NCBI GenBank assembly: GCA_947468275.1 | Contig: CANIKO010000006.1 | Location: 124,001-188,000, forward strand | DNA: 64,000 bases | Origin: Bacteroidota bacterium | GTDB lineage: Bacteria > Bacteroidota > Bacteroidia > NS11-12g > UBA9320 | Reading direction: 5' to 3' | Shown: positions 37,399 through 46,930 of the stretch, piece after piece | How the letters are laid out: each line of letters begins with the position of its first letter | Numbering within the stretch: position 1 is the first letter of the stretch | Notes under the pieces: generated by a model | Seen by the model: only the letters and a program-made list of their open reading frames with translations | Told to the model about the DNA's origin: nothing | Databases searched by the model: none | Position numbers and translations under genes: made by a program

Positions 37399-40300
37399 AT
37401 GTTCAGGCTTTTAACATTAGCTTTATTTATTTTATCACAGTTTTTAACTGTTGCTCAAACATGTTCTATTGTGTCTTCTGATATTGTTTGTAAAGAAGAA
37501 TTGATAAGTTTTGATATTACCTCAAGTATTGGAATTAGTTCTGTTGCTTGGGATATGGGTGATGGTAATACATCTACCCAAAAAAGCTTTAGTCATAAAT
37601 ACTCTATAGCAGGCACAAAAACCGTAAAGGCAATTTTAAAGCTAAATGGGGGAGGAACATGCACAGCTTCCAAGCAAATTACCGTTTATGAAATACCACA
37701 ATTCAAAACCCGTTTAAAACCGGATAACATTTATTGTTTATCCCAAAATAGGGTTTGTTTTATTGATAGTTCAACCGGCGGTGATATTGGAATTAATTTG
37801 AAAAAACGCATTGTTTTGTGGGATGATGGCAATCAAACAACCACCCCAAATCCTACAATTGGTAATGAAGTTTGCCATACCTACAATAAAGTGGGTACAT
37901 TCAAAATTACAATAGAACTAACTAATGATAAAGACTGTAAAGCAAAAAAAGAATTTGAGGTAAGAATATTGCCAGATGTAATCCCTGTTATTGGGTTTAG
38001 TTCTCTACCTAGTTGTGATTCGTCAATGGCATTTTTTCAAGATTTAACCAAGAAAGATACTTCAGAAATTATTGGTAGAATTTATGACTGGGGTGATGGT
38101 ATTACTGCAGCAACCAAAAGTTCCAATGGGTACCATTATTATAAAAATCCCGGTGAACATAAGGTAGCCTTAACTTTAGTTCAAAAAAATGGTTGCCGAA
38201 CAACAAAAGACACTTTGGTGACTATCAATATTAATCAAATTAAATTTGACATTTATAAAGATGGCTACAAAAAATGCTATGGCGAGATGTTCAGATTTGA
38301 ACAATATGATTCACTAAAGGATGCCTATTACCAATGGAAAATTGGTCCATTGGGAAGAGAAGGAAAAACGGTAGAACTTATTCCTGAACTTGGGAAAAAC
38401 TTGGTTCAACTCACCATCAATTTTGCAGGATGTGTCAAAACATTTAAATACGATTCGATAGAAGTAGTTGGGATTATACCCGAGCTTACCCTTTTAAATA
38501 CAGTCCAATGTCAAAATAAAGACACCGTGTATTTTTGTGAAAGGGACATACGGTATGGAACTAAGCGTGTTTCATTTATATGGGACTTTGGAGATGATGA
38601 CGCACCGCAATGCACCACAAGTTATAAGAATAATGCTAATATTAAAAGTAATTGCAATTATTCAACAGATTCTGTAGGAAAGCATTTGTATGTAAATGGT
38701 ATTTGCAGAACATGGAAACTTAAAATTATAGATCATAATAATGGTTGCAATATAGAACGAGAAGGAATTATAAATGTTAAAAGACTTGATAACATTCAAT
38801 TTTCATATACAGTAGACAGAAAATGCAGTGGAAATAAATACGATTATGCCGTTAATTTTTCCAGTTCACTTTGCAGTGCTAGCGAAATTAAAATAAATCT
38901 TGATTCAGCTTGTGGACGCAATGCATTTGGATATTTTTCGCCAGTTAATACCTATTTGAAAACATGTAATAAAGATGGCTGGGTTACAGTAGGCTTTGCC
39001 ATTAGGCACGGGAATAAAAAAGTATACCGCAGCATTTGCGATACCAGTGATTATTATATTGACCCAAGCCGCGAGTGCTTTGATACTATTTGGTATCACA
39101 ATTGGTTTCAATTAATGACAGAACCATTGGCTAACTTTAAAATAAAAGGCAAATGTCCCAACTCTTTGATTAAACCAGTTATTAAAGATTCCGTTCAAGA
39201 AAATATTTTATTCGCTTTTTGGAAATGGGGAGATGACTCAAAAGTAGATACAGTTTTAGTAAAATCGGGCGACTCATTAATCAATCCACCTGAACATAGG
39301 TATAAAAAATCGGGTATTTATTATGCGTCGTTTTACATTGAAAATAAAAACCGATGTTATGACAAATATGATTATCCCGTTATGATAGGTTTTGAAAATA
39401 GCATGGAATTTGATTCCATGATTTGCCCCGGAGAAAAAATAAAGTTTAAAGAAAAACTAAACTACCTGTATAGTGGCACTGATTACTGGCACAATGCACA
39501 GCGAAAGCAGGATAATAAAGAAACATTTAAATGGGATTTTGATGATGGCAGGGGATTTATGAATGATACCGCTTTGCCCACAATCAAATTTCCGTTAAGC
39601 GGAATTTATAACATACGATTGGCTGCCAAAGATTCATCCAATTGCACCGATACAATAACCAAAAAATTATATGTTAGTGGCGTAAATGCTGGCATTAAAG
39701 CCATTACCAAAAAGATAATTTGCAACGATATCCTACAGTTTTTTGATTCATCTTCTATTGATTTTACAGCCAATAGTATTATTAAATACTATTGGGAATT
39801 TGGTGACCAACGAAACCCAAGCTACCTGATAGACCCTTATCATTATTATAAATCCTATGGCAAGTTTACAGTTTTTCATAGGGTTGAGAATACAATGGGA
39901 TGCAAAGACAGTGTTTATTTAACCATAAAAATAGACGGGCCCGAACCTAAATTTGATATCATAAGCGATACCGTAGGCTGTGTTCCGTTTACAGGTGTTT
40001 TTAAAAATATATCCTTTAAAACCAAGGATTATATCTGGTATTTTGGTGATTCAGCTAAATCGGTGCTTTCTACCACAAAAGATACAAATGTGAAATTCAC
40101 CTACACCAAACCCGGCATCTACTATATTTATCTATTTGGTAGTGATAGTGTGGTAAATCCTAATACCGGTAATTCCATCCACTTTTGCAGTACCACATTT
40201 CCAGATACGTCATCCTTAAAACCAGCAATAAGGCGTGTGGTAGTTTTGCCTATTCCAAAGGCTGATTTTATTGTAGATTCTGTGTTTTGTGCTGGCCAAC

Positions 40301-41073
40301 CTCTCTTGGTTAGCGATAATTCAGATTCTATTTATACACGATACAAATGGGTTATAAACAATAAAGACAGTATGGAAACTACCAATAAATATGCCAAACT
40401 AAATATGAATGATACCGGCAACTATGCCATAAAATACACCCCATATTATACCCCAAAAGGACCTTATCAGCGGTATTGTTTTGATACTACTAGTAAGTTG
40501 GTAAAAGTAACACGTGTTAATGCTGCACTTGATTTTGTAAAAGATAATTTGTGCCCTGTGTACACATTTACCAATAAATCTTTAGGTTACAGTGCCATTA
40601 AATGGGATTTAGGACACCCGGCTTCTGGTATTGAAAATAACATTCGATATGAAAATAGTGTAACACATAATTATTTGCCTGATACAGGAACATTTTTTCC
40701 ATGTCTTTTTGTTGAGAGTAAATATGGATGCCGCGACTCGGTGTGTGCTGCATTTAAAATCAACTTTACTATTAAAGCTGTTTTTTCAAATGTTATTACG
40801 CCAGACAATGACGATAACTTAAACGATGCCTTTGATATAGTGTTGGAAAATGCAGAAGAATACAACTTATCCATTTACAATCGCTGGGGGCAATTGGTTT
40901 ATTTTTCTGATAAAGACGGAATAAGGAACGATGGGATAAATTGGACCGGTAAAGCTATTAATACAAAACTAAACTGCCCCGAAGGAACTTACTTTTATTT
41001 GTTTAAGTACAAATTTAAATGCGAGAATAAAAAACGAGAAGCTCACGGAACGGTAACACTTATTAGAGATTAG
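37399..41073 (+). CDS. Large PKD-repeat protein with gliding-motility (type B) T9SS sorting domain
   Basis: 1224 residues. Signal peptide to about residue 19 (T-V-A-Q). Many PKD-like repeats run through the protein, recognisable by W-D-x-G-D-G or W-x-F-G-D and the closing Y-x-x-x-G-x-Y-x-V (near 50-75, 150-175, 230-260, 400-420, 620-655, 715-740, 800-830, 880-915). There are about 40 cysteines, often in pairs. The last 85 residues are the gliding-motility-associated C-terminal domain: V-I-T-P-D-N-D-x-x-N-D, then Y-N-R-W-G-Q-L-V-Y, W-x-G and P-E-G-T-Y-F-Y. It should be exported by T9SS and stay on the cell surface, perhaps as an adhesin. It overlaps the next convergent gene by 4 bases. Confidence 0.94.
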   Translation: MFRLLTLALFILSQFLTVAQTCSIVSSDIVCKEELISFDITSSIGISSVAWDMGDGNTSTQKSFSHKYSIAGTKTVKAILKLNGGGTCTASKQITVYEIPQFKTRLKPDNIYCLSQNRVCFIDSSTGGDIGINLKKRIVLWDDGNQTTTPNPTIGNEVCHTYNKVGTFKITIELTNDKDCKAKKEFEVRILPDVIPVIGFSSLPSCDSSMAFFQDLTKKDTSEIIGRIYDWGDGITAATKSSNGYHYYKNPGEHKVALTLVQKNGCRTTKDTLVTININQIKFDIYKDGYKKCYGEMFRFEQYDSLKDAYYQWKIGPLGREGKTVELIPELGKNLVQLTINFAGCVKTFKYDSIEVVGIIPELTLLNTVQCQNKDTVYFCERDIRYGTKRVSFIWDFGDDDAPQCTTSYKNNANIKSNCNYSTDSVGKHLYVNGICRTWKLKIIDHNNGCNIEREGIINVKRLDNIQFSYTVDRKCSGNKYDYAVNFSSSLCSASEIKINLDSACGRNAFGYFSPVNTYLKTCNKDGWVTVGFAIRHGNKKVYRSICDTSDYYIDPSRECFDTIWYHNWFQLMTEPLANFKIKGKCPNSLIKPVIKDSVQENILFAFWKWGDDSKVDTVLVKSGDSLINPPEHRYKKSGIYYASFYIENKNRCYDKYDYPVMIGFENSMEFDSMICPGEKIKFKEKLNYLYSGTDYWHNAQRKQDNKETFKWDFDDGRGFMNDTALPTIKFPLSGIYNIRLAAKDSSNCTDTITKKLYVSGVNAGIKAITKKIICNDILQFFDSSSIDFTANSIIKYYWEFGDQRNPSYLIDPYHYYKSYGKFTVFHRVENTMGCKDSVYLTIKIDGPEPKFDIISDTVGCVPFTGVFKNISFKTKDYIWYFGDSAKSVLSTTKDTNVKFTYTKPGIYYIYLFGSDSVVNPNTGNSIHFCSTTFPDTSSLKPAIRRVVVLPIPKADFIVDSVFCAGQPLLVSDNSDSIYTRYKWVINNKDSMETTNKYAKLNMNDTGNYAIKYTPYYTPKGPYQRYCFDTTSKLVKVTRVNAALDFVKDNLCPVYTFTNKSLGYSAIKWDLGHPASGIENNIRYENSVTHNYLPDTGTFFPCLFVESKYGCRDSVCAAFKINFTIKAVFSNVITPDNDDNLNDAFDIVLENAEEYNLSIYNRWGQLVYFSDKDGIRNDGINWTGKAINTKLNCPEGTYFYLFKYKFKCENKKREAHGTVTLIRD

Positions 41074-41327
41074 ATAATATAGGCATCTATGTCTTTAAAT
41101 ATAAAATATACAATCACAAAAATAACAGTAATGGCCACCATAGCTAAGGATACAGCATATCCTTTTTTATTGCCTGCCAGTAATACCAGGCCCGAATAAA
41201 CCAGCAACAAAGGCCAAAATTTTATCATTTCACGAATATTGATTTGCAACAAATCAAAATTATTAAGCAATAGCAGTGCTCCTGCTAGTATTAATATAAA
41301 ACCTAAGATGTTATTTGGATTCTTCAT
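41070..41327 (-). CDS. Small membrane protein, LiaF-TM/DUF5668-like
   Basis: 85 residues from the ATG at 41327; an earlier ATG at 41360 would overlap the upstream gene by 50 bases. Two pairs of short hydrophobic helices (about 6-25 and 33-80) with N-P-x-x-I-L-G-F-I-L-I-L-A-G-A-L-L-L-L. This resembles the transmembrane domain found in LiaF and in the C-terminal part of the neighbouring PspC protein. It probably shares the envelope-stress role of that neighbour, overlapping it by 17 bases. Confidence 0.75.
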   Translation of the reverse strand: MKNPNNILGFILILAGALLLLNNFDLLQINIREMIKFWPLLLVYSGLVLLAGNKKGYAVSLAMVAITVIFVIVYFIFKDIDAYII

Positions 41328-41778
41328 GATTTGATTCGTTAATGTTTTCTTCAGATACATTTAATTTTCTGTGGCCAAATATTAATCCGCTGCCAACTAC
41401 AATAAGAATTACGGGCCAATATTTTTTAAAATCAAAATCGGGAATGAGATTATTTACAAGCAACAAAATTCCTGCCGAAAGCAGCAATAAACCCATCATA
41501 ATATTTGCCTTTCCAGAGTTTGGTTTTCTTTTTTCTTCCTCCGCCGGGTTAAATTCTTCCTTATAAAAACTACTGCTATTGGTAGTATAAGGCTGATTTT
41601 TTTCTGGTAATACAATCCATAAAATCGCATATAACAAAACTCCACCACCACCTACAAATAGCAGCACCAAAAATATTGCTCTGAAAATTATGGGGTCCGA
41701 ATCGAAATAGTTTCCCAACCCGCTGCAAACCCCTCCTATTACTTTATTACTTCGATCGCGTTGCAATAATTTTTTCAT
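41311..41778 (-). CDS. PspC domain protein with LiaF-like C-terminal helices
   Basis: 155 residues. Residues 1-62 are a PspC domain (R-S-N-K-V-I-G-G-V-C-S-G-L-G-N-Y-F, then L-L-Y-A-I-L-W-I-V-L-P). A charged linker follows, then a DUF5668-like pair of helices (about 90-140). PspC proteins sense or resist membrane stress. It is cotranscribed with the small membrane gene downstream. A weak -7 element TATCTTTT lies 30-40 bases upstream. No pspA or sigma factor gene is beside it. Confidence 0.9.
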   Translation of the reverse strand: MKKLLQRDRSNKVIGGVCSGLGNYFDSDPIIFRAIFLVLLFVGGGGVLLYAILWIVLPEKNQPYTTNSSSFYKEEFNPAEEEKRKPNSGKANIMMGLLLLSAGILLLVNNLIPDFDFKKYWPVILIVVGSGLIFGHRKLNVSEENINESNHEESK

Positions 41779-41872
41779 ACTAATTGGTTTTTAAAATTTC
41801 ATCAAAGGAAAAAGATATTGGTCAAATTAACTATTGCTAAATTGACGAATGATTTAAAAATTCAGATAGGGT

Positions 41873-42589
41873 TTAAATTTTTATTCCTACCCCAAACCGC
41901 AGGCTAAATTGCTTTGGCATAAAATTAAAAGAACTTGATAATACGCGTTGCGAACTGACTGGTATTGCAGGATTTTTAACTTTTAAAAAATCTTGATTTG
42001 CATCAAAAATTGCTAACGGAATATTCAAGTCAAAAAAGCATCGGGATGAATACTTACAAATTAAACGTGGAATTATGAATCCTTTGGCACCAATGTTAAA
42101 ATCGGATGATGGAAAAGATAATGTGGTATGCGGTTTTATATTATAACTACTGTAATATGGATTAATAGACAAACCCACAGAAGGTGCAAACTTGCAAGTG
42201 GAGGATTTAATTAAATTGATGATGTATTCGTAGCGCAATGAAATAGAGGAAGAAAACACTTTTTCACCAGAAGTGGACATGTTCATTCCATTCGAAATTT
42301 TGGTAGAAGTTTTAAGGTCATCGGAGTTATTCATAAATAAAGTTTTTAATTCCAACTCATTTATGTTTTGGTTTTTTCCTTTCCATCCAAAGGCAATTGT
42401 TGGGTGAACTATTTTTAAAGAAGTGTGTGATGAAGTATAACTATTAGTGCTATCCAACCAACTTTCCGTGTTTTTTTGATAACTCAATAGGTTATAAATT
42501 TTTAGGTAGCGATTGTATTCCAAACTTTTGTTTTGTGCAAAACTTAAGGAAGAAAATAAGAAACAATATATATATAGATAAAATTTCAT
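41873..42589 (-). CDS. Exported protein of unknown function, barrel-like
   Basis: 238 residues with a signal peptide ending S-F-A-Q (residue 19). I do not recognise a family. The pattern of alternating residues and the ending F-S-L-R-F-G-V-G-I-K-I suggest a small outer-membrane beta-barrel. It follows the porin gene on the same strand, separated by a strong terminator, so it may be expressed only by read-through or from a promoter I cannot see. Any link to phosphate uptake is by position only. Confidence 0.7.
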   Translation of the reverse strand: MKFYLYIYCFLFSSLSFAQNKSLEYNRYLKIYNLLSYQKNTESWLDSTNSYTSSHTSLKIVHPTIAFGWKGKNQNINELELKTLFMNNSDDLKTSTKISNGMNMSTSGEKVFSSSISLRYEYIINLIKSSTCKFAPSVGLSINPYYSSYNIKPHTTLSFPSSDFNIGAKGFIIPRLICKYSSRCFFDLNIPLAIFDANQDFLKVKNPAIPVSSQRVLSSSFNFMPKQFSLRFGVGIKI

Positions 42590-42600
42590 AATTCCATTAA

Positions 42601-42642
42601 CGCAAAAAAGGATTCCTAAATTGCTTTAAGAATCCTTTTGCG
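42601..42642. terminator. Terminator after the porin gene
   Basis: CGCAAAA-(AA)-GGATTC pairs with GAATCC-TTTTGCG, with further TAAA/TTTA pairing inside. It lies 20 bases after the porin stop on the minus strand and 12 bases before the next ATG. Confidence 0.85.
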
Positions 42643-42662
42643 GTAAATTTTAACCTTTCTAA

Positions 42663-43991
42663 TTAAAATCTGTATTGCATTCTTACTGTAAAAATATTGT
42701 CTTTCAAATCGCGTGTATATCCTTTGATTTTGGTAACTTCATTCGATACCATATTATAATGAACCAAAAACTTAACATTTTGGGTTAAGTATAAATTATA
42801 CCCTACGTCTATCATTGTGTATTTTATTTCACCTTCTTTCATTCCATTAATTCCGTTCAACTGAGCAGCTGCAATTTTTGTGTTGGGGTCATACCATTCG
42901 TATTTAACCGCTATTTCATGCTTTGTTTCCATAATACGTTGAATGAAATATACATACCCGGCACTAAATTTTCTTTCATATAATGGAGAATTTACCGCAG
43001 CAACGGGACTTTTAGAATCTTTTATTTTTCCTGTTTGGGTTCCGGTAAAGTATTCACCTCTAAGGGTTGTTGTTCCAATAGGACTTTTGATACTGAAAAA
43101 ACCTTCAAATCCATAATATACCCTAGGGGCTATTTTGTTGCTAAACCCTTTTTCCATTGACCACACTTTATTGCCTGCCGTATCCGTTTTGATAGATTTA
43201 AAAATAGTATCATTTTGAGCAAGGAAACCACCGTTGTAATGTGACATTCCTCCGCCTACTTTAATTTTATCATTTTTAAGGGTTTTGTAATATACTAGAT
43301 GACCCATAAAATCTTTTTTACTGTCAAAATCTGTTAAACCGTTAATCCCAGTTGTTCCAGCAGCGGCACCTGCAGGAGTAGAAGTTCCCGGTACTGCAAT
43401 ACCTAAACCATTATAAAATCCTGCATCCAATTTTAAGCCATGTAGTTTTTTTCCGGCATGGGGCTGAAATGTAAGCATTGCTCCCAAATCACGCTCATTT
43501 GGCATCAAGGTTTGGGTAAATCTTGAGCGCTCTGGGCTTTCTCTATCAGCAGAAGACTGTTGTATTTCAAATCCAAATGGACGATTCATTACCCCTGCTG
43601 TAAATGAAATTGAATTCGTCCAAGGATCAGTATATTTTGCAAAGATCTCAACAAGGTTAACACCTCGTTCTGTAGCATTTAATTGCAATACGTATTGTGA
43701 GTTTTTCTGATTATAGGTAAATTTTATGCGACCCCTTCTGATCATGAAACGATTATTAGAACCTGGCATAAAATCACCTCCATCATAATTTTTTGCTCCG
43801 GCGGTATCGGCTATTTGAAATTGAGCCTGAACCCAACCGGTTATTTTTAAATTCTTAATATTGTCGACATCTTTTCTTAACGCGTTTATGCTCTTGTTTA
43901 AACTGTCGTTAGATACCGAAGAAGGAGTCTTAACCTGCGCAAAAGCTATGCTGCTGCTACAAAAACTGAGTATTAGTATAATTTTTTTCAT
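42663..43991 (-). CDS. Phosphate-selective-type outer-membrane porin
   Basis: 442 residues from the ATG at 43991 (a second ATG 3 codons upstream is possible). Signal peptide ends I-A-F-A-Q. A short coiled stretch (S-L-N-K-S-I-N-A-L-R-K-D-V) precedes a 16-strand-like barrel that starts G-W-V-Q-A-Q-F and has R-R-G-R-I-K-F-T-Y and G-V-M-N-R-P-F-G-F-E, the signature of the OprO/OprP porin group. The protein ends F-T-V-R-M-Q-Y-R-F with the usual terminal Phe. Three 11-bp repeats like a Pho box lie just upstream, which supports a phosphate role. Confidence 0.88.
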   Translation of the reverse strand: MKKIILILSFCSSSIAFAQVKTPSSVSNDSLNKSINALRKDVDNIKNLKITGWVQAQFQIADTAGAKNYDGGDFMPGSNNRFMIRRGRIKFTYNQKNSQYVLQLNATERGVNLVEIFAKYTDPWTNSISFTAGVMNRPFGFEIQQSSADRESPERSRFTQTLMPNERDLGAMLTFQPHAGKKLHGLKLDAGFYNGLGIAVPGTSTPAGAAAGTTGINGLTDFDSKKDFMGHLVYYKTLKNDKIKVGGGMSHYNGGFLAQNDTIFKSIKTDTAGNKVWSMEKGFSNKIAPRVYYGFEGFFSIKSPIGTTTLRGEYFTGTQTGKIKDSKSPVAAVNSPLYERKFSAGYVYFIQRIMETKHEIAVKYEWYDPNTKIAAAQLNGINGMKEGEIKYTMIDVGYNLYLTQNVKFLVHYNMVSNEVTKIKGYTRDLKDNIFTVRMQYRF

Positions 43992-44043
43992 GCACTGCAA
44001 ACTAATACCTATATTTCTTTAACAATGTTATTGAAATATTATG

Positions 44044-44076
44044 AATGTTATTTCAATGTTAAGAGAACGTTAATTT
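44044..44076 (-). promoter_or_regulatory. Candidate Pho box before the porin gene
   Basis: Three head-to-tail 11-bp units. In the direction of the gene they read TTAACGTTCTC, TTAACATTGAA and ATAACATTCAT. PhoB sites are built of 11-bp direct repeats, and the same unit occurs before DUF47-pit and pstS. A TTAGTTTGC element (one mismatch to TAnnTTTG) lies about 35 bases further downstream near 44003-44010. Confidence 0.6.
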
Positions 44077-44101
44077 TTGACCTATCTTTCATTGGTAAAG
44101 T

Positions 44102-45151
44102 TCAATTTGTGAGTTCAGATTTTGATAACGAAAAGCTAAAAACAGTTCCAACCCCTGGTGTGCTCAACACCTCAATAGTTTCACCGTGTGCTTCAATAAT
44201 ATGCTTCACAATGGCCAAACCTAAACCTGAACCCCCTTTTTCACGGCTGCGGGATGAATCAACACGGTAAAATCTTTCAAAAATTCGAGCCAGATGACGT
44301 TGGTCTATTCCAATTCCGTTATCCGATATCTCAACCTTTATTGAATTTTCCAAATCATAAATTCGTATGCTTGTTTCACCACCAATTGGTTTGCTATATT
44401 TTATCGAATTCACCAAAAGATTGGTCAAAACTTGACGTATTCTAAATTTATCAGCGTATACCATTATTTCTTTTCCGCCAAATAATTCAAATGAAATATG
44501 ACTTTTAGCTGCAGTTTCTTTTTCTGTTTCCACTACATCCTCAATAAGTTGATAAATCCCGAAAGGTTCCTTTTGAAGTCCCAATTCTCTTGCCTCAAAA
44601 CGACTTATAGTTTGTAAATCCTCAACAATATTTATCATTCTATCTACATTTTTATCGGCCTTCTCTAAAAAGTTGCGATTTACATTTTTATCTTCTAATC
44701 CACCATCCAATAAAGCCTCTACATAACCTTGAATATTGAAAATTGGAGTTTTTAACTCGTGAGAAACATTACCAATATATTCTCGTCGGTACTGCTCTAA
44801 TGTGTTTAATTTTTCCAATTCTGCATTGCTTTTATCATTGTTCTTTTTTATTGCTTTTTTTATAGAAACAAACGGATTAAAACTATTAGTATAAATGGAA
44901 TATACCTCACTAAATGGGTTTTCGGATAGTAATTTCTTAACATCAATAAACTGCCTATAAAAGACCACGTAAAGACATATAAATAAAATGCTGGCAATAC
45001 TTAATAAAATAAAAATCACATCTTGGGTTTGTAATTCAAAATCAATTTGTTGACGACCAAATAAAACCCATACAGTTATAATAATAATAGTTGTAATAAA
45101 TCCTGCCAGTAAAGTGGCCAAGGTGAAAATCCAAAGAATTAATTTTTTCAT
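44102..45151 (-). CDS. PhoR-like sensor histidine kinase
   Basis: 349 residues. Two membrane helices (about 5-31 and 44-66) with almost no periplasmic loop, then a linker, the HisKA domain with phospho-acceptor H131 in N-V-S-H-E-L-K-T-P, and HATPase_c with N-L-L-V-N-S-I-K-Y-S, D-N-G-I-G-I and G-G-S-G-L-G-L-A-I. The missing sensor domain resembles PhoR, which reads phosphate through PstSCAB-PhoU rather than directly. Its location between a phosphate porin and Pit supports that. No response regulator is next to it; phoB must be elsewhere. Confidence 0.88.
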   Translation of the reverse strand: MKKLILWIFTLATLLAGFITTIIIITVWVLFGRQQIDFELQTQDVIFILLSIASILFICLYVVFYRQFIDVKKLLSENPFSEVYSIYTNSFNPFVSIKKAIKKNNDKSNAELEKLNTLEQYRREYIGNVSHELKTPIFNIQGYVEALLDGGLEDKNVNRNFLEKADKNVDRMINIVEDLQTISRFEARELGLQKEPFGIYQLIEDVVETEKETAAKSHISFELFGGKEIMVYADKFRIRQVLTNLLVNSIKYSKPIGGETSIRIYDLENSIKVEISDNGIGIDQRHLARIFERFYRVDSSRSREKGGSGLGLAIVKHIIEAHGETIEVLSTPGVGTVFSFSLSKSELTN

Positions 45152-45194
45152 TTTTTGTTTATAGTCTTATATAATTCATTTCACTTTAAAACAA

Positions 45195-45229
45195 AAATTG
45201 GATGATTAAAAATATTAATCATCCAATTT
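45195..45229. terminator. Terminator after pit
   Basis: AAATTGGATGATTAA pairs perfectly with TTAATCATCCAATTT around AAATA, a 15-bp stem flanked by A- and T-rich bases. It follows the pit stop by 27 bases on the minus strand. Confidence 0.88.
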
Positions 45230-45255
45230 AAAATATGATATTGATATAAAAAATA

Positions 45256-46908
45256 TTAAATAAAGAAGTGAACTAAATAATAAACCAACGCGGCCAAGGC
45301 GGCAGAAACAGGTATTGTTAATACCCACGCCCACAGCAAACTTATGGTTACACCCCATTTTACAGAGGAAACACCTTTTACCAAACCTACCCCAACAATA
45401 GAACCTGTGATGGTATGTGTGGTACTTACAGGAATACCCATTTGTTCAGTTAGGAACAAGGTGGTAGCACCTGCGGTTTCAGCACACACCCCTTCCAATG
45501 GTGTTACCTTAGTTATTTTAGTACCCATGGTTTTTACAATTTTCCAACCTCCGCTCAACGTTCCTATGCCTATGGCAAGGTAACAGCTTAGAGGCACCCA
45601 ATCCGGCATAGATTTTATATCAACAATATTGCCATTGGCAATTAAGGCCGCCGCAATGATTCCCATTACTTTTTGCGCATCATTACCACCATGACCAATA
45701 CTAAATGCCGCGGAGGAAAGAAGTTGTAATTTTTTAAATGAATTGGAGGTTCTACGAGCATTGGGTTCTTTTATTTTTTCGGTATAAATAAAAGTTAGTG
45801 AAAATATTAATAATGCACCAACAAGTGCCCACCTCAATAATTTATTATCTGCTTTTTCTATCTCCTTTTTTAAATCTTCTTTAATATCTACGTTTATTGA
45901 TTTTTTAAAATTGACAAGCATTTCAGGACTCATCGGATATTTGACATTCATTGCAGCAACCATGCCATCCAAACCTAATTCAAAATATTGTTTTGTAATC
46001 GGCTTCAAACTATCAATAATTCCCTGAGTAGCAAGAAATTCTTTTTTAAAGAAAGTATCTTGTTTGGCTTTATTTTTTAAAAGTTCTATTTTGAAAAATC
46101 TGCCTAATTTGTCTCCTATTTTACTAATAGTTATTTCTTTTAAATCAACATTTTTAATAATTTTATCAGCTACTACATTTGCCCCTTCAGTTTCATAATT
46201 GGTTAGGTAAGGAGTGCAGGCTTTTGCGCTAGCTTGGGCTTTTTCAAGTTTTTCAATTTTGGTGGAATCATGTTTTATATTTACCTCTATTGAATATTTA
46301 TCTACCTTGAAAAATTTATTCATATTCTCCTGCAGTTTATTTTCTTGGAAACCTATGAATACATAAAACAAAATGGCGGCAACTCCCATTAAAATCCCCA
46401 CCTTTAGCCATGTATTTCTTTGAATAAAAATAAGAGAAAATATTATTGAAATAATCATTCCCACAATAGGTGCCAGAAAAATAAATAAAGCCGTTTTCCC
46501 AATCTTTCCGCTGTCGATTATTTCATTTACTGGCATTATACCTTTTGAAATAAAGGCATGGCATATAGCGGCTCCAGCAAATCCTCCGATTAAAGTATGT
46601 GAAGAGGAGGATGGGATACCATACCACCAAGTCAATAAATTCCAGAAAATGGCGGCAATCAAACCACTTAAAATAACAGGAAGTGTTATAAAATCAGCAT
46701 ATACCGTTTTGCCAATAGTGTTAGCAACGGCATGATCTTTAAAAATCAGAAAAGCTACAAAGTTGAAAAAAGCAGCCCAAAGTACAGCCTGTAATGGAGA
46801 TAATACTTTAGTAGAAACAATGGTGGCTATGGAATTCGCTGCATCATGAAATCCATTGATAAAATCAAAAATTAATGCTAGGGCAATTACAACAATTATT
46901 AGTTCCAT
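45256..46908 (-). CDS. pit: Pit-family inorganic phosphate transporter
   Basis: 550 residues. The two inverted family repeats are present: G-F-H-D-A-A-N-S-I-A-T near the N-terminus and G-H-G-G-N-D-A-Q-K-V-M-G near residue 400, with P-x-S-S-S-H-T-L and P-V-S-T-T-H-T-I. About 160 soluble residues (about 205-365) separate the halves, a longer loop than in E. coli PitA. It should carry phosphate (as metal phosphate) into the cell with protons. It follows the DUF47 gene by 22 bases in one operon, and the operon has a Pho-box-like promoter, unusual for Pit, which is often constitutive. Confidence 0.95.
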   Translation of the reverse strand: MELIIVVIALALIFDFINGFHDAANSIATIVSTKVLSPLQAVLWAAFFNFVAFLIFKDHAVANTIGKTVYADFITLPVILSGLIAAIFWNLLTWWYGIPSSSSHTLIGGFAGAAICHAFISKGIMPVNEIIDSGKIGKTALFIFLAPIVGMIISIIFSLIFIQRNTWLKVGILMGVAAILFYVFIGFQENKLQENMNKFFKVDKYSIEVNIKHDSTKIEKLEKAQASAKACTPYLTNYETEGANVVADKIIKNVDLKEITISKIGDKLGRFFKIELLKNKAKQDTFFKKEFLATQGIIDSLKPITKQYFELGLDGMVAAMNVKYPMSPEMLVNFKKSINVDIKEDLKKEIEKADNKLLRWALVGALLIFSLTFIYTEKIKEPNARRTSNSFKKLQLLSSAAFSIGHGGNDAQKVMGIIAAALIANGNIVDIKSMPDWVPLSCYLAIGIGTLSGGWKIVKTMGTKITKVTPLEGVCAETAGATTLFLTEQMGIPVSTTHTITGSIVGVGLVKGVSSVKWGVTISLLWAWVLTIPVSAALAALVYYLVHFFI

Positions 46909-46930
46909 TTTTTAAGGGATTTAATAATTA

